Below, piece after piece: positions 13,249 through 25,915 of a stretch of DNA of 64,000 nucleotides (its first letter is position 1; each line of letters opens with the position of its first letter). The position numbers were made by a program, and so were the translations under genes. The notes under the pieces were generated by a model. The model saw only the letters and a list, made by a program, of their open reading frames with translations, had not been told where the DNA came from and did no database searches. The stretch is from Himantopus leucocephalus. Its lineage: Eukaryota; Chordata; Aves; Charadriiformes; Recurvirostridae. The stretch lies in NCBI GenBank assembly GCA_003993805.1, contig RSEF01000004.1:70123424-70187423 (forward strand). Reading direction: 5' to 3'.

Positions 13249-16200
13249 TTCAAGGGTGGCTGTAGGCAGTGTCTGGCCCCCCCGGGGCTGAACTCATCTA
13301 ACCCAAGAGATTTTTTGCATTCTCTCTCTGGGAAGAAGAGGCCAGAAGAGAAAATCAGAAGCAATTCTGGAAATGTGTTGTTCCTGCTGTGTGTTTGGGT
13401 TGTGGGTCTTTGTTTTGATCTGATTTATCTCTTGGCTTTCAGTATTTGGGTTGCAAGCTGCCAAAGCAGAGTTGTTAGCAGAGCATTAGTAGCTCAGACT
13501 TTCTTCTTCACCTTTGAGTTTAAAATCATGCATTCTGCTGCTAGGATTCAGATTGCATCTGAAAAGGATGGTGTAGAGTTTCGCCACCAAAAGATGGTAA
13601 AAAACAGTTCTGTGGAGATTTAACAGAATATCTGAAATGTCTGAAGAGCTTTTGTGGGGATCCACAGGCAGAATTAGAGGCCCTCTGAGAGCCAGGTTTA
13701 AATATTTTATCAGCAGAACTATGGTTTTCTGTAAGGATGATGTGCTCAAAAACCACACAGAGGTTGTTTTAGCCATATCTTAAGCAAAAGGTTACCTCCA
13801 TTCTGTCCGTAATGAGACTGATCCCACAGTTGTGATTAATTCAGCACTTTCTCCAAGAAAAATCATCCTAGCTGTCTCCTAATTCCAGCAAAGGCAGTGT
13901 GAGAACACAGGCACTGGTGCTCCCAGGCATCAGGAAACACCTGCCAGGGGAAGCATGGAGGGGGAGAACCTGAATCTCCACCTGTGAACTGGGAAGTAGC
14001 TAACTCCTTGCCTGAGCTTGATTATAATTAATCTGCAGGAGGGAGAGGGGGGGATATTCAGATTTTTACAAAGCTTCTGGATTTATTCTCTTTTGTTTTG
14101 ACTTTGCATCTTTAAAAGACACCCTTTGGACTGTTGGGGGCTTGCTGGTTTTGTTTTGGGTTGGTTGGTTCGGGGTTTTTTTTGCTAATGAAAATGTTTC
14201 CTTTAAGCTATTTGACCATTGCCAAGGGCCTGTGGTTTATTTGCTCTCCAGTGCAGTGGCTTCTGTTTAGCTCGCTGGATGGCAGCCGGTTTCCTGGCAG
14301 CTACTTTAAATCTGCATGACCAGGAAGGTTGGGAAGATGAGAGAGAGTAAACAGTCCCATGTGCTGTTCCAGAGGTAAAATCTATTCAAGTTTTAAAATG
14401 TTTCAGGCATGAATGCATTGGGAATGTGACTAATTAATCTTGTAATGTATTTCTGCAACAAACCAAGAAGTGCTTATTTTCTACAAACTACCAAAGCAGT
14501 TACTACTTGTGGTCTAGTTGGCATATTAAAGATAAAAGGTTACACTAAGAGTTTTTACAATTCTGCTTTAACTGCTTTTACATTTTTCTCTGCATAGTTT
14601 AAGTGAAAAAAGTGTTTAAATAGTTTTCATATAGTGTTTCATAGTTTAAATAAAAGAAAGGAGTTCTTGTTTTGAAGTACAGAGCCTGTACTTTGTGTTT
14701 AGATATTGATATTGGGCAACATTAATAAGTTAGTATGTCATTACAAAACTTAGGAAAATTAAAGGAAAGGACTCTTTTTGGGGCTGGCTGTCTGAATTCT
14801 ACAGGAGCTAGAAACAGCATAGTCATTTTATTTTAAGAAACAAAATGTTTTAAAATATTATAGGATGTTGTTAAGAATTTGTTCAAAATTGCCCTGCTCC
14901 AACTGGATCTCTTCAGGGTGGCTTCATGGATGGCATTCACAGTGCAACCATAGAGAGAAGAAAAATGGCGGCAGGGATAGGAGTATGGTGTCTTTTGTAT
15001 GTGGAGCAACTAAGTCTTTCTTTTGATTTGGGTTATGATCAAAATAATAGCGAATATACTTTTGTCTGCGTTTTTTTTTTAAAGAACTTTTCACAATGTA
15101 ATGTCCCTGAAGAAAATCTTCTGATAGACTGTCTTGAAACAAATGAGGTGAATGGGTGCCGTGATGTTAGGGGAAAGGACTTTATCTCTTCAGTCTACTC
15201 AAAGAAGCTTGGGATGTTTTGTGATAAAGTCACTTGCTCATTGCGTCAGATCCTGCCATACAAGGACCGAGTCCAGGACGCTGCGCAAATTCCTAGAGCT
15301 CTGCTTTGAAAAGAAGAACTGCTTCACAGGAAGCACAGAAGAAATCCTGTGTGCTATTGACCAGAACAACGAATTTGAGCCCATAATATGGGACATCAGG
15401 ATGTCTGTTAGTCCTAGTCATCATGACAATTCCTCTGTTTGGCCTGAGTAAAGAGCTTGATAATTTTGCTCTTTTGAACCTGGAAGCATAATAGGTGCCT
15501 AAATATCTATTAAGTACCTATTATGTACCCATTAGGTACAATAATAGCCTATCTGAATATGGCCTTAATTGCTTCTATGTAAATGCTCCAGAAATTTGTG
15601 TGTTAACAACGATAAAGGCTTTCACTGCTGGAAGAAAACCTAGGAACAAAGTCACAGCTTCTCGATAATAGGCCATTATCCATTAACTGTATGCACATAA
15701 AAAGACATCTCTTTCGTAAAATGCCCTTACAATGGGGCTACAGCTGAGAGATGAGATGATATTTCCTATAACAAGTGTTGCCTAATCAGAGGCAGCAATT
15801 AGCAAAGGCCAGAAGGGCAGCAAAGAAAGGATTTTGAAGGGCTAAAAGGTGAGTTGGATGCTGGGGAGACGCCAGTAAAACAAGGTACGAGGATCTGAGG
15901 CGTTCACTGGGTAGGGAAACCTGCAGAGGTTGGCCAAGGCAGAGGAAAGGACTCGTGAGAAAGTACAGTCAAAAGCCTGAAAAGTAAATTGAAAAAAGAG
16001 TAGCTGTAACACAGGGGAGCATCCAGCTTCAGCTCTTTGCCTGCAATAAGAACTGCATATTGTCATTCCTCTGTGCTGTTCTCATCATTTTCCTGCTGAA
16101 GAAAAGGACAACCAAGAGCAGAGGATATGAAGAAAATGCATTTTCTTTTTATGTTTTCAAAATTCTTCAAGCCCGTCAAACTCTCTTTACAATATCCAAA

Positions 16201-18552
16201 ATCACTCGGTAAAAAGTCAAATCTTTTGCATGCAGAAGTTGAAGTCTCTTAATTTCGGTAACAGAGGAATGAGCAGACAGAAGATCCCAAACAGGAGACT
16301 GAAGGTAAAGGCCAAGGATGCAGAACCCAAGTTTCACATGTACTTTCCTATGCAAAGATGCTGCAGAATTTCTTTGAGTTTGACACAAACTGGAAGTAAA
16401 AGAGATCCGGAGTGGTTTCCCTCCTCCTCTTCTCTCAGTGATGTGGGGAATGAATGAAAAAGTGCTGTTATACATGAGGAACGCAAGAGTTGTCACAAGT
16501 CCTGTGACACAGTATTCCAGTGAGACTTTGGGCATTTGTATTGTTTGGAGTGAATATAAAGCCATAAGGGCATTTGAACGAGATACGGGATATTCTGAAA
16601 CTTCCTGTCTTCGGGTAATAACCAGCTCTCTGTGTCATCATACGTGTATTCTGGAGCAGTTTACTTATCCTGGCAAATCCCAGTGCTGTATCTTGGCTTT
16701 GAACTATGAAATTGATTGTTTTGATCTTTCATCTAGGGACTCCAAGAGCTAATTAAACATACCTGTGGTGTGAGATTGACAAGCATAACAATTTCTTTTG
16801 ACCATTATCTAATGGGATATTTTTCTCTTACTGAAAAATTAAATTAATCTTTAATTAAAAAAAGGCCACTGTTTGAATGACTTTTGAAGACAATGAGCTT
16901 AAAGAACATTATTTCAGGCAGCTTTTAATCACAAAGTCGTGAGACCAGCATGCAGAAATAATACTGTCAAAATAACAGACTATATGCTAGTAATAATGAT
17001 TTAATGTTTGCCACTTGTTTGCTTAATTTTGTTTGTGTTTATGCAGAAAGAACTGCTACATCTTTTGCTAACTGCATAAATAAATACGTGAACTTGCAGC
17101 TCTTGTTCATGCGGTATCTCTACAATGTAATGGAGCCCTTAACGTATTACAGTGCTACTGTCCAACTCCTGGCCCATGGCTTGAGTCTATAAATGACTCA
17201 TCGCATTATGAAGTTGGTTTATTCTCTGGTCCATGAGCAACTTGTTATCATAAAATCTGGCCACAGTTGTCAAAAAAAGTTGAACAGTCCTGTCTTATAT
17301 CACCCTTATGTTAGCTAAGTTACAGTGATCTTCAGAATGAATGTTGTTACCTAGTCATCCCAGGGGTGAAGAAAAAATCCCCAAGGTAATCAGCTGGTTT
17401 TCTGAGATCTTTTATTCAAGCATTATTACAGAAGAAGCTAAAAATGAAATAAAAAAAATACTTTCCACATGTAAAGAAATACCTCCTCTTTGTTAATTTA
17501 GGGCAGCTGACTTCCACAGGAGTGGATAAGGAACATGCACAGGAGCTTTTCTCTTGGCATCGTTTCCCTAAGACGTGAGGGATGACCAGCCAGGGTAGGT
17601 AAAATATCTATTATATTGAACCAGCACCCCTGTTTTTCCTGGAGGAATAAAGTTTAGAAAAATAGTAAGATATTAATGTATATCTTTTCATTGTCAGCAT
17701 CTCTTCTAAATTAATTTATTCCAGATGAGGAAAGTTTGAGGAAAGTTTGCATTACATCTTAAGTTTCTATTTTTATTTAAAAAATATAATAATTGTATAT
17801 GTGCCTCCAATCTAGCATATATTTCTCCTGACTTTAAAAATAAAGGGGTGCAAACCAGAATTATTTTCTTTATTCAATAGCTCATGTAATGAAGTGTTGT
17901 GCTGAAAATAAATTCCATGGAATTGAATGCAGCACAGTTCTAAAATATTTTATGTGTTTATACAGCTTGTTACTTTTGGCAAACTTTTATCAAAGTTATG
18001 AGAAGCCATGGTTTACATCTGATTGTCATCTTGTTATCTTTCTACAAATATTCTACTGTAGTTTTAAGGTAACAACTGGTATAGATCCTTTCTGAACAAA
18101 TTTTTGTAGCTTTTCTTTGTATGTAACTGTTATGGCTCAGACTGAATGATGGGTGAAGCTGGTGACTGCACTAGTCACAGTGAGTTCAGGATTAATTTTA
18201 AAAAACTATTAAGGCGTAATTTCTCTCTGGCAATTCAAGCCCAGTTTCTGGGTTGGATAATGCTGTGCAAGGCTGGTCAGAGGCAGAGTAATGGGAGTAG
18301 AGGCTGAGGGAGAATCCCAAACGCAGCAGCAGTGCATAGAGTTTGCATCAATAGACAAAAAAAAATCTCAAGATGTCACGAACTGAGTGGAGAGCAAGGC
18401 TTAGGAAAAGTGAGCCCTCTGGAAAGGAGACTTTGAAACAGGCAAACTGCTTAAGCTTTCTGTGTTGAGGGAAACAAAGAAATCGTATCTATCAGCTGAC
18501 GCTAATGACAGTAATGGGTAACAATATCTTAAAACCAAAGTAATTCAGTCAT
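13249..18552. other. Intergenic DNA, no gene seen
   Basis: Mostly AT-rich DNA. A slightly protein-like stretch at 15152-15451 (99 codons, including FLELCFEKKNCFTG) has no family I recognise, and overlapping frames on both strands are of similar length. A short imperfect 11-base tandem with GTAC cores occurs at 15511-15543. No exon, RNA gene or transposon is supported. Confidence 0.5.
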
Positions 18553-18880
18553 CCAGCGCATGCCGCTGACGCTTCTGGGGCTTCCCGGGCCAGCGGGGAA
18601 TTTCCTTCGCTGCCAACCGTCTTGGGACCTGGAAGAGTATGAAGGGGGCATATCACCTCCCTGGTCTGTTGGAGTTGACGGAAGAAGCTACGTTAATTGC
18701 CTCACAGAGGTGGCGGCAGGCGGGTGTTTGCCACGCTGCCCGGTGCCATGCCGGCGTGGCAGGTATGGGAGAGCGCAGCATCTCTTGGCGTGGATCCAGC
18801 CAGCCCNGGCGTGGCAGGTATGGGAGAGCGCGGCATCTCTTGGCGTGGATCCAGCCAGCCCTGGTTGCGTGAGGCACTCA
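18553..18880. promoter_or_regulatory. Isolated CpG-rich patch
   Basis: About 330 bases of GC- and CpG-rich sequence (for example GCATGCCGCTGACGCTTC and GGTGGCGGCAGGCGGG) in otherwise AT-rich DNA, some 13 kb upstream of the SGCZ first exon. It could be an orphan CpG island or promoter of an unannotated transcript. It could also be an unrecognised repeat. Part of it (18753-18861) is falsely doubled around a single N, which inflates its length. No reading frame in it is recognised. Confidence 0.35.
18753..18861. repeat. 54-base adjacent copies around N at 18807
   Basis: 18753-18806 and 18808-18861 are the same 54 bases with one difference (GCAGCATC versus GCGGCATC). The lone N sits exactly between them, as expected for overlapping contig ends that were joined without merging. 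Confidence 0.88.
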
Positions 18881-19962
18881 CAGTGCCTGGGAGACTTGGA
18901 GATATTTTTCTTGAATAAAAGGGAAGGTTTCCATAGAAACTTCTCTTTTATTTTAAAGAGATTTAAAAGAGAAATTTAGCAAACTATAAAATCAAGCTTC
19001 CAGAGCCCAATTTAAGCTATTCCTTATTGATTGCATTACAAATGAACATAAAAGCCTGCAGCCTGGAACTGACAGCGAGAGACAGGCTTCTGCCAGCTCC
19101 CGTGTTCCCGCTATCAGTGCGTAACCTCTATTAGGTGATAGTGGCAGTGACACACACTTTCTAGCACCCTCCATTTTATAAAAGGATCTTCCTTAGAGCA
19201 TCTCATCTAAAGGCTCTTTGTTCGTTAATGAAAACACATCTCTTGGGCTTAACATGCAATGCAGACATCACACTTATTCCCAACACCCCCTACTTTAAAT
19301 TCAGTTATTTACAAACAAGCAGAACAGATGCAAAATGGCCACTTCTCTGCTACACTACATTTCCCAGAATACCAAAACACAGGAGTGAGGGCCAACACCC
19401 CCCTACCAGCTGGAGGTGTGGGAGATGGTAACCCTCCCTTGCAAGGGTCTCCCACAGGGGACAGGGCATCTGAAGGAGGCAATTAAATCAGTTATCATCT
19501 TGGACACAAGCAAACACACAGATTACTTCAACAAAAGCATAATAAGGCATCCCTTTGACAGTCACTCAGTTTTGCAGTTAGTCATTTTAAAGCCACATCA
19601 AATTGTGTTCCCCATCATAGTTCTGTTAGAAAATTCTTTAATATTCAACATACAGTAAAAGTGGAGATCTTAAAAATATCCTTATTTTCTTAACATGTTG
19701 TAGGGCTTTCAATCATTGTTCACTCCAATCAAAATGAAACAAGTTTGTTGATCGGGAGTAACTACAAAACCTTCCATGATGTTTCAGAGAAGTGTTACAC
19801 ACCGGCAGGGCTGTGCCCGCTCCCCGAAGTGCATTGCTGCCTTTTGACTCCATCCCATTCAAGGCATGGCTCTCTTTACCCACTTCACACAAAGATGCTT
19901 AAATTTGCATTAAAGAACAAGTATCTGTGACCCGAGATGATGGACTGATCCTTTAGGTTTAG
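18881..19962. other. Intergenic DNA, no gene seen
   Basis: Mixed-composition DNA without a supported exon or repeat. Open frames are short and overlap on both strands. Confidence 0.5.
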
Positions 19963-20277
19963 TTGGTTGTAGTGAGGTGGGGGTCGGTCTCTTCTCCCAA
20001 GTAAGAAGCAATAGGACAAGAGGCAATGGCCTCAAGTTACACCAGAGGAGGTTTAGATTGGATATTAGGAAAAATTTCTTCACAGGAAGGGTTGTCAAGC
20101 ATTGGAACAGGCTGCCCAGGGAAGCAGTGGAATCACCAACCCTGGAAGTATTTAAAAGATGGGTAGATGTGGTGCTGAGGGACATGGTTTAGTGGTGGTG
20201 TTGGCAATGTCAGGTTGATGGTTGGACTTGGTGATCTTAAGAGTCCCTTCCAACCTAGACGATTCTATGATTCTATT
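19963..20277 (+). mobile_element. CR1 LINE, 5'-truncated, sense, second subfamily
   Basis: This 315-bp tail differs from the 12654 copy. It has GTAGTGAGGTGGGGGTCGGT near its start, GGGACATGGTTTAGTGGTGG and GTTGGACTTGGTGATCTTAA in the 3' UTR, and the CR1 terminus GATTCTATGATTCTATT. These words match the copy at 49331-49995 on the other strand. It is 5' truncated, with no obvious target duplication, as is usual for CR1. Confidence 0.95.
19977..20192 (+). pseudogene. CR1 ORF2 terminal remnant
   Basis: The last roughly 70 codons of CR1 ORF2 are still open, including [23 protein letters not shown] and [13 protein letters not shown], and end at the natural stop just before the 3' UTR. All upstream catalytic parts are missing, so it cannot function. 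Confidence 0.85.
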
Positions 20278-23200
20278 AGGGGTGACAGCTGTGGTCACAT
20301 AATCCTTCATTCATCCAGCAGAAATGTTTTGCATTTCTTTTTTTTTTTTTTCTCCAGTGGAAAATTAAAAAAACACATGCTTCATCAAAGAGGGGCAGCT
20401 TTTGACCCTGGAATGCTCCAGATATTGGAGGTTAGGACACTTGCCTGTATAGTGTTGGTTTGCATCTGTCCTGACAAAAGAGGACTCTGTGTATGAGTCT
20501 TTGCAAGCAGTGTGGTGCTCGGTAGGCTGAAAGGGCAGATGGCACAACCTCTCAGCTGCGGAGAGGGAGTGAAGGATGGGATCGCCTGTACAGCCAGTTC
20601 TTTGTAATTTGGCACCACTATGCTTCTGCTGCTTGCTTTCCGTCATCTTGTGAAAGGACCCTGAGAATTGGAAATATTCCCACTTTTAGCAAGAATAAAC
20701 CAAGATACTGGTCTGAACACTTCCTTTTCTTCCACTTTATTTTAAAGCTGGACTTCTATCCTAGAAGTCTGCTGCCAGGTTTCTGATGTGAAAATGGCTA
20801 GAGATAACTGAAAGATGGGGTGGCAGCAATGTAAAGGAGGTTCTGGTGGCACATGCTACCTGTGTTTCCCCGTTCAGGAGGAATTATATTACCTGTCTGT
20901 CGTGAAAACAGCCAAATGGATTTAACATCTCAGAAAAGAACTGTGCAATTCAAACTGCTGTTCTTCTGCCTTTTGTCCTGTGTGAGCTTAAATCTAGATT
21001 CCAAGTTATAAAATATAGAACAGGTTGGAAATCACATATGCTGACTCACTCTGAATTGTTATGAGTAACTTAATAGCTTAGTCATCTAACATAAGAGATA
21101 CATTTTCAAAAATATTGAAATCTGGGAAGAGGAATGAAGTGTAACATAACATAAATAAAATACTCTTGTGTTTTTCTGAGATGAGTGGTTTGATTTTCAT
21201 CTGATATCTGACAGTTGTGAGAAAAGTACTACCTCAAATATTGAAAAATGGTAATGATAGAAAATAACTTTTTTTTATTTCCACCTTGAAATGGAAAAAG
21301 ACACCCTGAAAAAGAACTATTTTCTCACATTTCACTTACATCTCTCATAATTACAATTTTAACATATTGACAGAGATAATATCTTTTGCAAAGTGTAAAA
21401 ATGAATTTTCATAGTAATCAGAATCTTAATATTTTTAGCCATTTGTTTTAAACGTAAGAGTCAGTAGGAAGTGGACATAAAAAAGTTATGAGCAACGATC
21501 TTTTCACGGTCTTGGTGCCAGTCAACACATATCTAAAGAAGTTGTTGGCTTCTGGTTTTGTTTCTTAAACTGTAATAATTAGCAGAATATTACTTTTTCT
21601 TACTCCTAGTGGGCATTTCTGTACTTTACTCATTCCTCACCAATGGAAGTACAAGCCTGTTTTCATCATCAGTTTGTGCCTAGGAGTCCTAGCTACATGT
21701 GAGATCGCGTGTTCGTAGGCATTGCTCCAGAAGACATATGCGTATTTATACATAAAAATAACTTCCTTCTACATTTTTGCTCCATCTGTAGTTACATGAA
21801 AAAAGATAAGCAAATTATCTTCATATGGGTTATCTTTAGATGATTAACATTTATCTTCAACTGGACTTACTGAACAGCACGTTCTACCGGTGCAAACGGG
21901 AAAAATAAGATATTAGGCTACTCGGGGACTGCTGGCTGACCACCTGGTGGGGGGCAGATAAAAATCAGGCTGGATGCTGCTCTTACAGCCACCAAGGTGG
22001 CCAACGTTTCAGAGCAAAACAGCTGGAACCACTGACATCGGGAGAAATATTGAAAGTAGTTCCAGTGAGCACCTTTAGTGTTTCAGAAGGAGGAAATGCT
22101 GAAGGTGCCATGTATTTGTGGTGTATAAATATCAAAGAGGATCATTTCACTTTTTGCTCGTAACATATTTCAGTATGTAAACTTGCATAAACTCAGAGAA
22201 TATTTCAGAGCATTGATGTATTACTACTAATAATATTATTAGTATTTGTTTATTTAGTTGTTCCAAAAATGGAAAAGTATATTTCTTGGATTTAGAGCAC
22301 TGAGTTTAAATATGATGCACTGAAAAGAAGCAGTAAAAAAAAAAGTATGTAGAGAAGGATTTAAAAAAAATAATCTGTGAACAGGTCATTTGGATACATA
22401 GTTTAGACAAGTGCACATCTTGCATTGCAAAAGGGTTTTGTTTGGTCGTTGGTTTTTTGAAGTTTTGTCCCTTAGCACAAACCTTTCCTTTGGAGATGTC
22501 TCACAGTTTTGTTTCCTGCAAATCCTAGCCCCTGCCAACATTCCTCACACAGAGGCAGGATTAATCCCTTGGAAAAGAAGTGAGGAAAAAGTAGGCTAGG
22601 ATTATGGAAAAATATTAGCAGCAGTAGAGAAGTTAGTAGCACAGTTAATATTCTGTCATTCCTGGATTTAACTTCCACTATCAAGCTTTGTACTGTTTTC
22701 TTTAAAAAAGGAACGACGACTACTATCAATCTTTGCTGTCAGAGATAACCTTATGCATACACTCTACATATTAGCACCTGAATGAATGGTTCATAAAAAG
22801 CAGATAAAAGAACAGATGCTAATAATTTATTTAAACATAGCCTTCTTGAAAAGGTTAACTCATCACTTTTCATCTTCAGTCATAAACCCTCTATTTTTAT
22901 AATCAGCCATATTGATTATCTGCTTTTCCTTTTATTGGATGGGAAAGAACACACAACAAGTATTAAAAATAGCCTAAAAAGGAAGAATTCCCCATTTGTG
23001 GAAAGTCCTGCCTTGACAATTATGGAGAAACTTCTTAACATGTACAAAGACATTGTAGTTTTGCTCTTTCTGCCACCTCAAATTCCTTTATTTCTGCCTC
23101 TTAGTTCAACCCATTCAAACCCTGACCCTCTGAAGCTGATATGCGCTGTGAACAAATTTCAGACCGCTATTAGAGTTCCTATATATTAAGTGCTCCTGAA

Positions 23201-25242
23201 CTTTCCCTGCCTCTTATTTGCCTTTAGCTTATCTTTAAGACAGATCTTTTGATCATTAAGATTTTATATCATTTGAGTACAAAAAGGGGAAAGTCTGAAA
23301 TGAACTGCGCTACTCAGTCATAACGTGTGTGTGTCGCTTTTCTGGAAGAGCATCCTCTTCTGTGCAGTTAGATGTATGGTAGTAGTAGGTGGTAATGTTG
23401 TTATGTGCTCATTAGTGCACGCCACATACATCTCTAAATAATCATTAATAGTCATTTATTAGGACTAGGTTGGATTTGAGCTTGTGGCCTGAGGAAACTG
23501 AGTCCGCAGTGAACTAAATCCCTTGGAACAACCCAGCGGTTGGTTGTTGCAAGTTTACTGAACATTAATCAGAAATGGAGATGAATATAGGAACCGTGTC
23601 TCTCGAGGTGTTCAAGAATTTCTCCGTGTGTGCATGAACCTGAGTGGAACGGTGAAACTGCAGAGCATTTCCTTATGAAACTTAAGAGTAATGCCTCACA
23701 GAGATTAAGCAAAATGGCTCCTTTCCAGACTTCATTTCTTAGAATAAAAAGTATCTCCCTCCAGCACTAAGACTTGATTATGCCCTCAGATATGCACAGC
23801 ACTGAAAAGAGGAATAATTTATGCATCGGAAGGGCTAGCAGCAGCATCCATGACGAACTGTTGTTCCTTAGGGATACCAGCTTCCAAAAAGTGGTGCATT
23901 GTGCCAGATATGCACAGTGCTTCTGCACTTAAATGTTTCCCGAAATGCAGGGTAATTTTGACCAGAAGTAATGCTGTGCTCCTACATTTAATTTTTTTTT
24001 TTAAATGCTGTCTGAGATGTATAGAACAATTGCTGTTCTGTACATAAAGGAATAGGAAATAGTCAAGATTTCTGGCTGTGATTCTGTGACTACACCATTT
24101 CAGCAAACCCAAAGTTCAAGTAGTATGCTGGAATATACATCCAGCAGTAACTTAGACCCATAACCTAAAATATACAAAAATAAATGAGCTATGTGCTTTT
24201 CATATTGCCCCAAAAGACATGTATGGGAAGGATGTAGGATGTGGCCAGTTGCANTCTTTTTTTTTTTTTTTTTTTGGTAACAAGAAACAGAATCAGATTG
24301 ACACATTCTCTAATACAGTTGACATGCTATTGTTACAAGTAGGCCTGTTGAAAGTATTAAAATAAATATAATAACATACATGTGTACATGAAGATTATAG
24401 AATGGGAATTTAATATATAAAAATTGTAAATATAGCAATATCATAAAAATTGTGTAGCAAGAAGTTGTCTGAGCACTGCACCTAACAAAGCCTGGTTTCC
24501 ATTAGATTTGTCTTATGGTTGATTAACAGTTTAAATGAATTATACTAAGGTTGCAACACGAGCTCACCCCTAATTAGACAGCAGAGAATCCACTGGGGAA
24601 ATAAACATAACTGCAAAAAAACTTTATCAAAGACTGTTCATTGCTAGACACAAGACGATCAGCGAGAAGCACTAAGCTTGACTGAGTAGGGATTGCTCTT
24701 GTGTCTGATAAATGCATATTTATGATTAAATCTTTTTAAACTTACTGCTTTCCTGTAGATTTTTGGATACCTAGTAACGTGCACTGACTTTACCGTGCAG
24801 TCGTCCCTTTGGTGATGGTATTAGCATGGTCTGTGTTCTCTCCTGTTTAAAGTTGTTTACTTTCACAAATAGGTGGATCTATTTAAGACCTCTATTAATG
24901 CAGGTTGAAGTTGGTCATTAGGTTCAAAGGTTACTAATGGGGCTCAGAGAGGTGTCCATGGACACATACAAACACGCACAGTCTCAAACCACACAAATCC
25001 CATACTCTCAGAAACCTGACTTCCAAATACGTACAAGATTGCAAACACACAGGACTCGGGTATTTCTTGGTATTACTTTGAAATAGCTCTGGTTACAATT
25101 GTAAGACCGTTATATTTACATTCCGAGCTGTAATCTAACATGATTTTGTGAGAAAGTATGCTCCTCACTCAGAGGTATTATTAATATTTGTGTATTAAAT
25201 ATTAATGTATACATGTATCTTTGCATGGCACTTTCTAGATAT
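20278..25242. other. Intergenic DNA, no gene seen
   Basis: About 5 kb of AT-rich DNA. A T-run at 20338-20352 and another at about 24257-24275, next to the single N at 24254, are the only low-complexity features of note. No exon, RNA gene or transposon is recognised. Confidence 0.5.
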
Positions 25243-25915
25243 TAAAAAGAAAAGGTCTCTGTCCTCAAGAGCTTACAGTCTAAATACCATTGTTGTAAAA
25301 AGCATTTACCTCCTGATGAAACTGGACATACTCTGAAACGATTTCTTTCCTATGGAAATGACCAACTTCTCTAAGCAGTGCACTAGAAAATGAATGTTTT
25401 TCCTACATGAAGTGGGATTTTTTTTCCTGATTCATAACATTTATTTTAATTATAGCTAAAAGTTTGCAGATTTTTCAACCTAATTATCTATTTGAATATT
25501 TACTCATTAAAATGCTCACATTACTTGTTAGAGATCAGTAAATAATTTTGCTAGGAAGCTTAGTTATTCAGCAATCCATATGCATTAAAAAGAATTATGC
25601 ATATGGATTATGCATTATTAGAATACCTTAAATTCTTTGAGCTATACAAATGTTGTACTTTGTTGAGCCGGAGGTGTGAACGGTGTTTCTTTCTTGAATA
25701 CCCAAACTGGTAGGCTGCAGTTTGGATCGTTGTACAGTAATCCTTTTCAGACTCTTTCATTCATAAATTACACAGCTGTATAAGTATAATTTCCTTCACG
25801 TTACAGTTGTGGAAACAGAAGCAATAAGGGAAGTGAGTTATTGAATTGCAGAAGGTCACGGAGCAGGTCATTGGCAGAGCAAAAGTAGTATTCCTAACTG
25901 TGTCATCTCTCAGTT
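25243..25915 (+). mobile_element. Probable ancient MIR/L2-type repeat fragments
   Basis: Two short pieces resemble very old amniote repeats. GTCCTCAAGAGCTTACAGTC at about 25260 is one. The other is a longer piece at 25790-25915 with TTACAGTTGTGGAAACAGAA, AGAAGGTCACGGAGCAGGTC and TTGGCAGAGC, which mirrors the familiar MIR/L2-tail order (gaaactgag, then aaggtcacacag, then gtggcagagc). The sequence between them is not clearly part of the element. The assignment is from memory and the exact family is uncertain. Confidence 0.45.
25573..25609. repeat. 13-bp perfect inverted repeat
   Basis: AATCCATATGCAT at 25573-25585 and its exact reverse complement at 25597-25609 are separated by 11 bases. Each arm holds an ATGCATAT-like palindrome, close to octamer or POU-type motifs. 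It could form a hairpin or be a paired binding site, and chance in AT-rich DNA is also possible. Confidence 0.75.
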
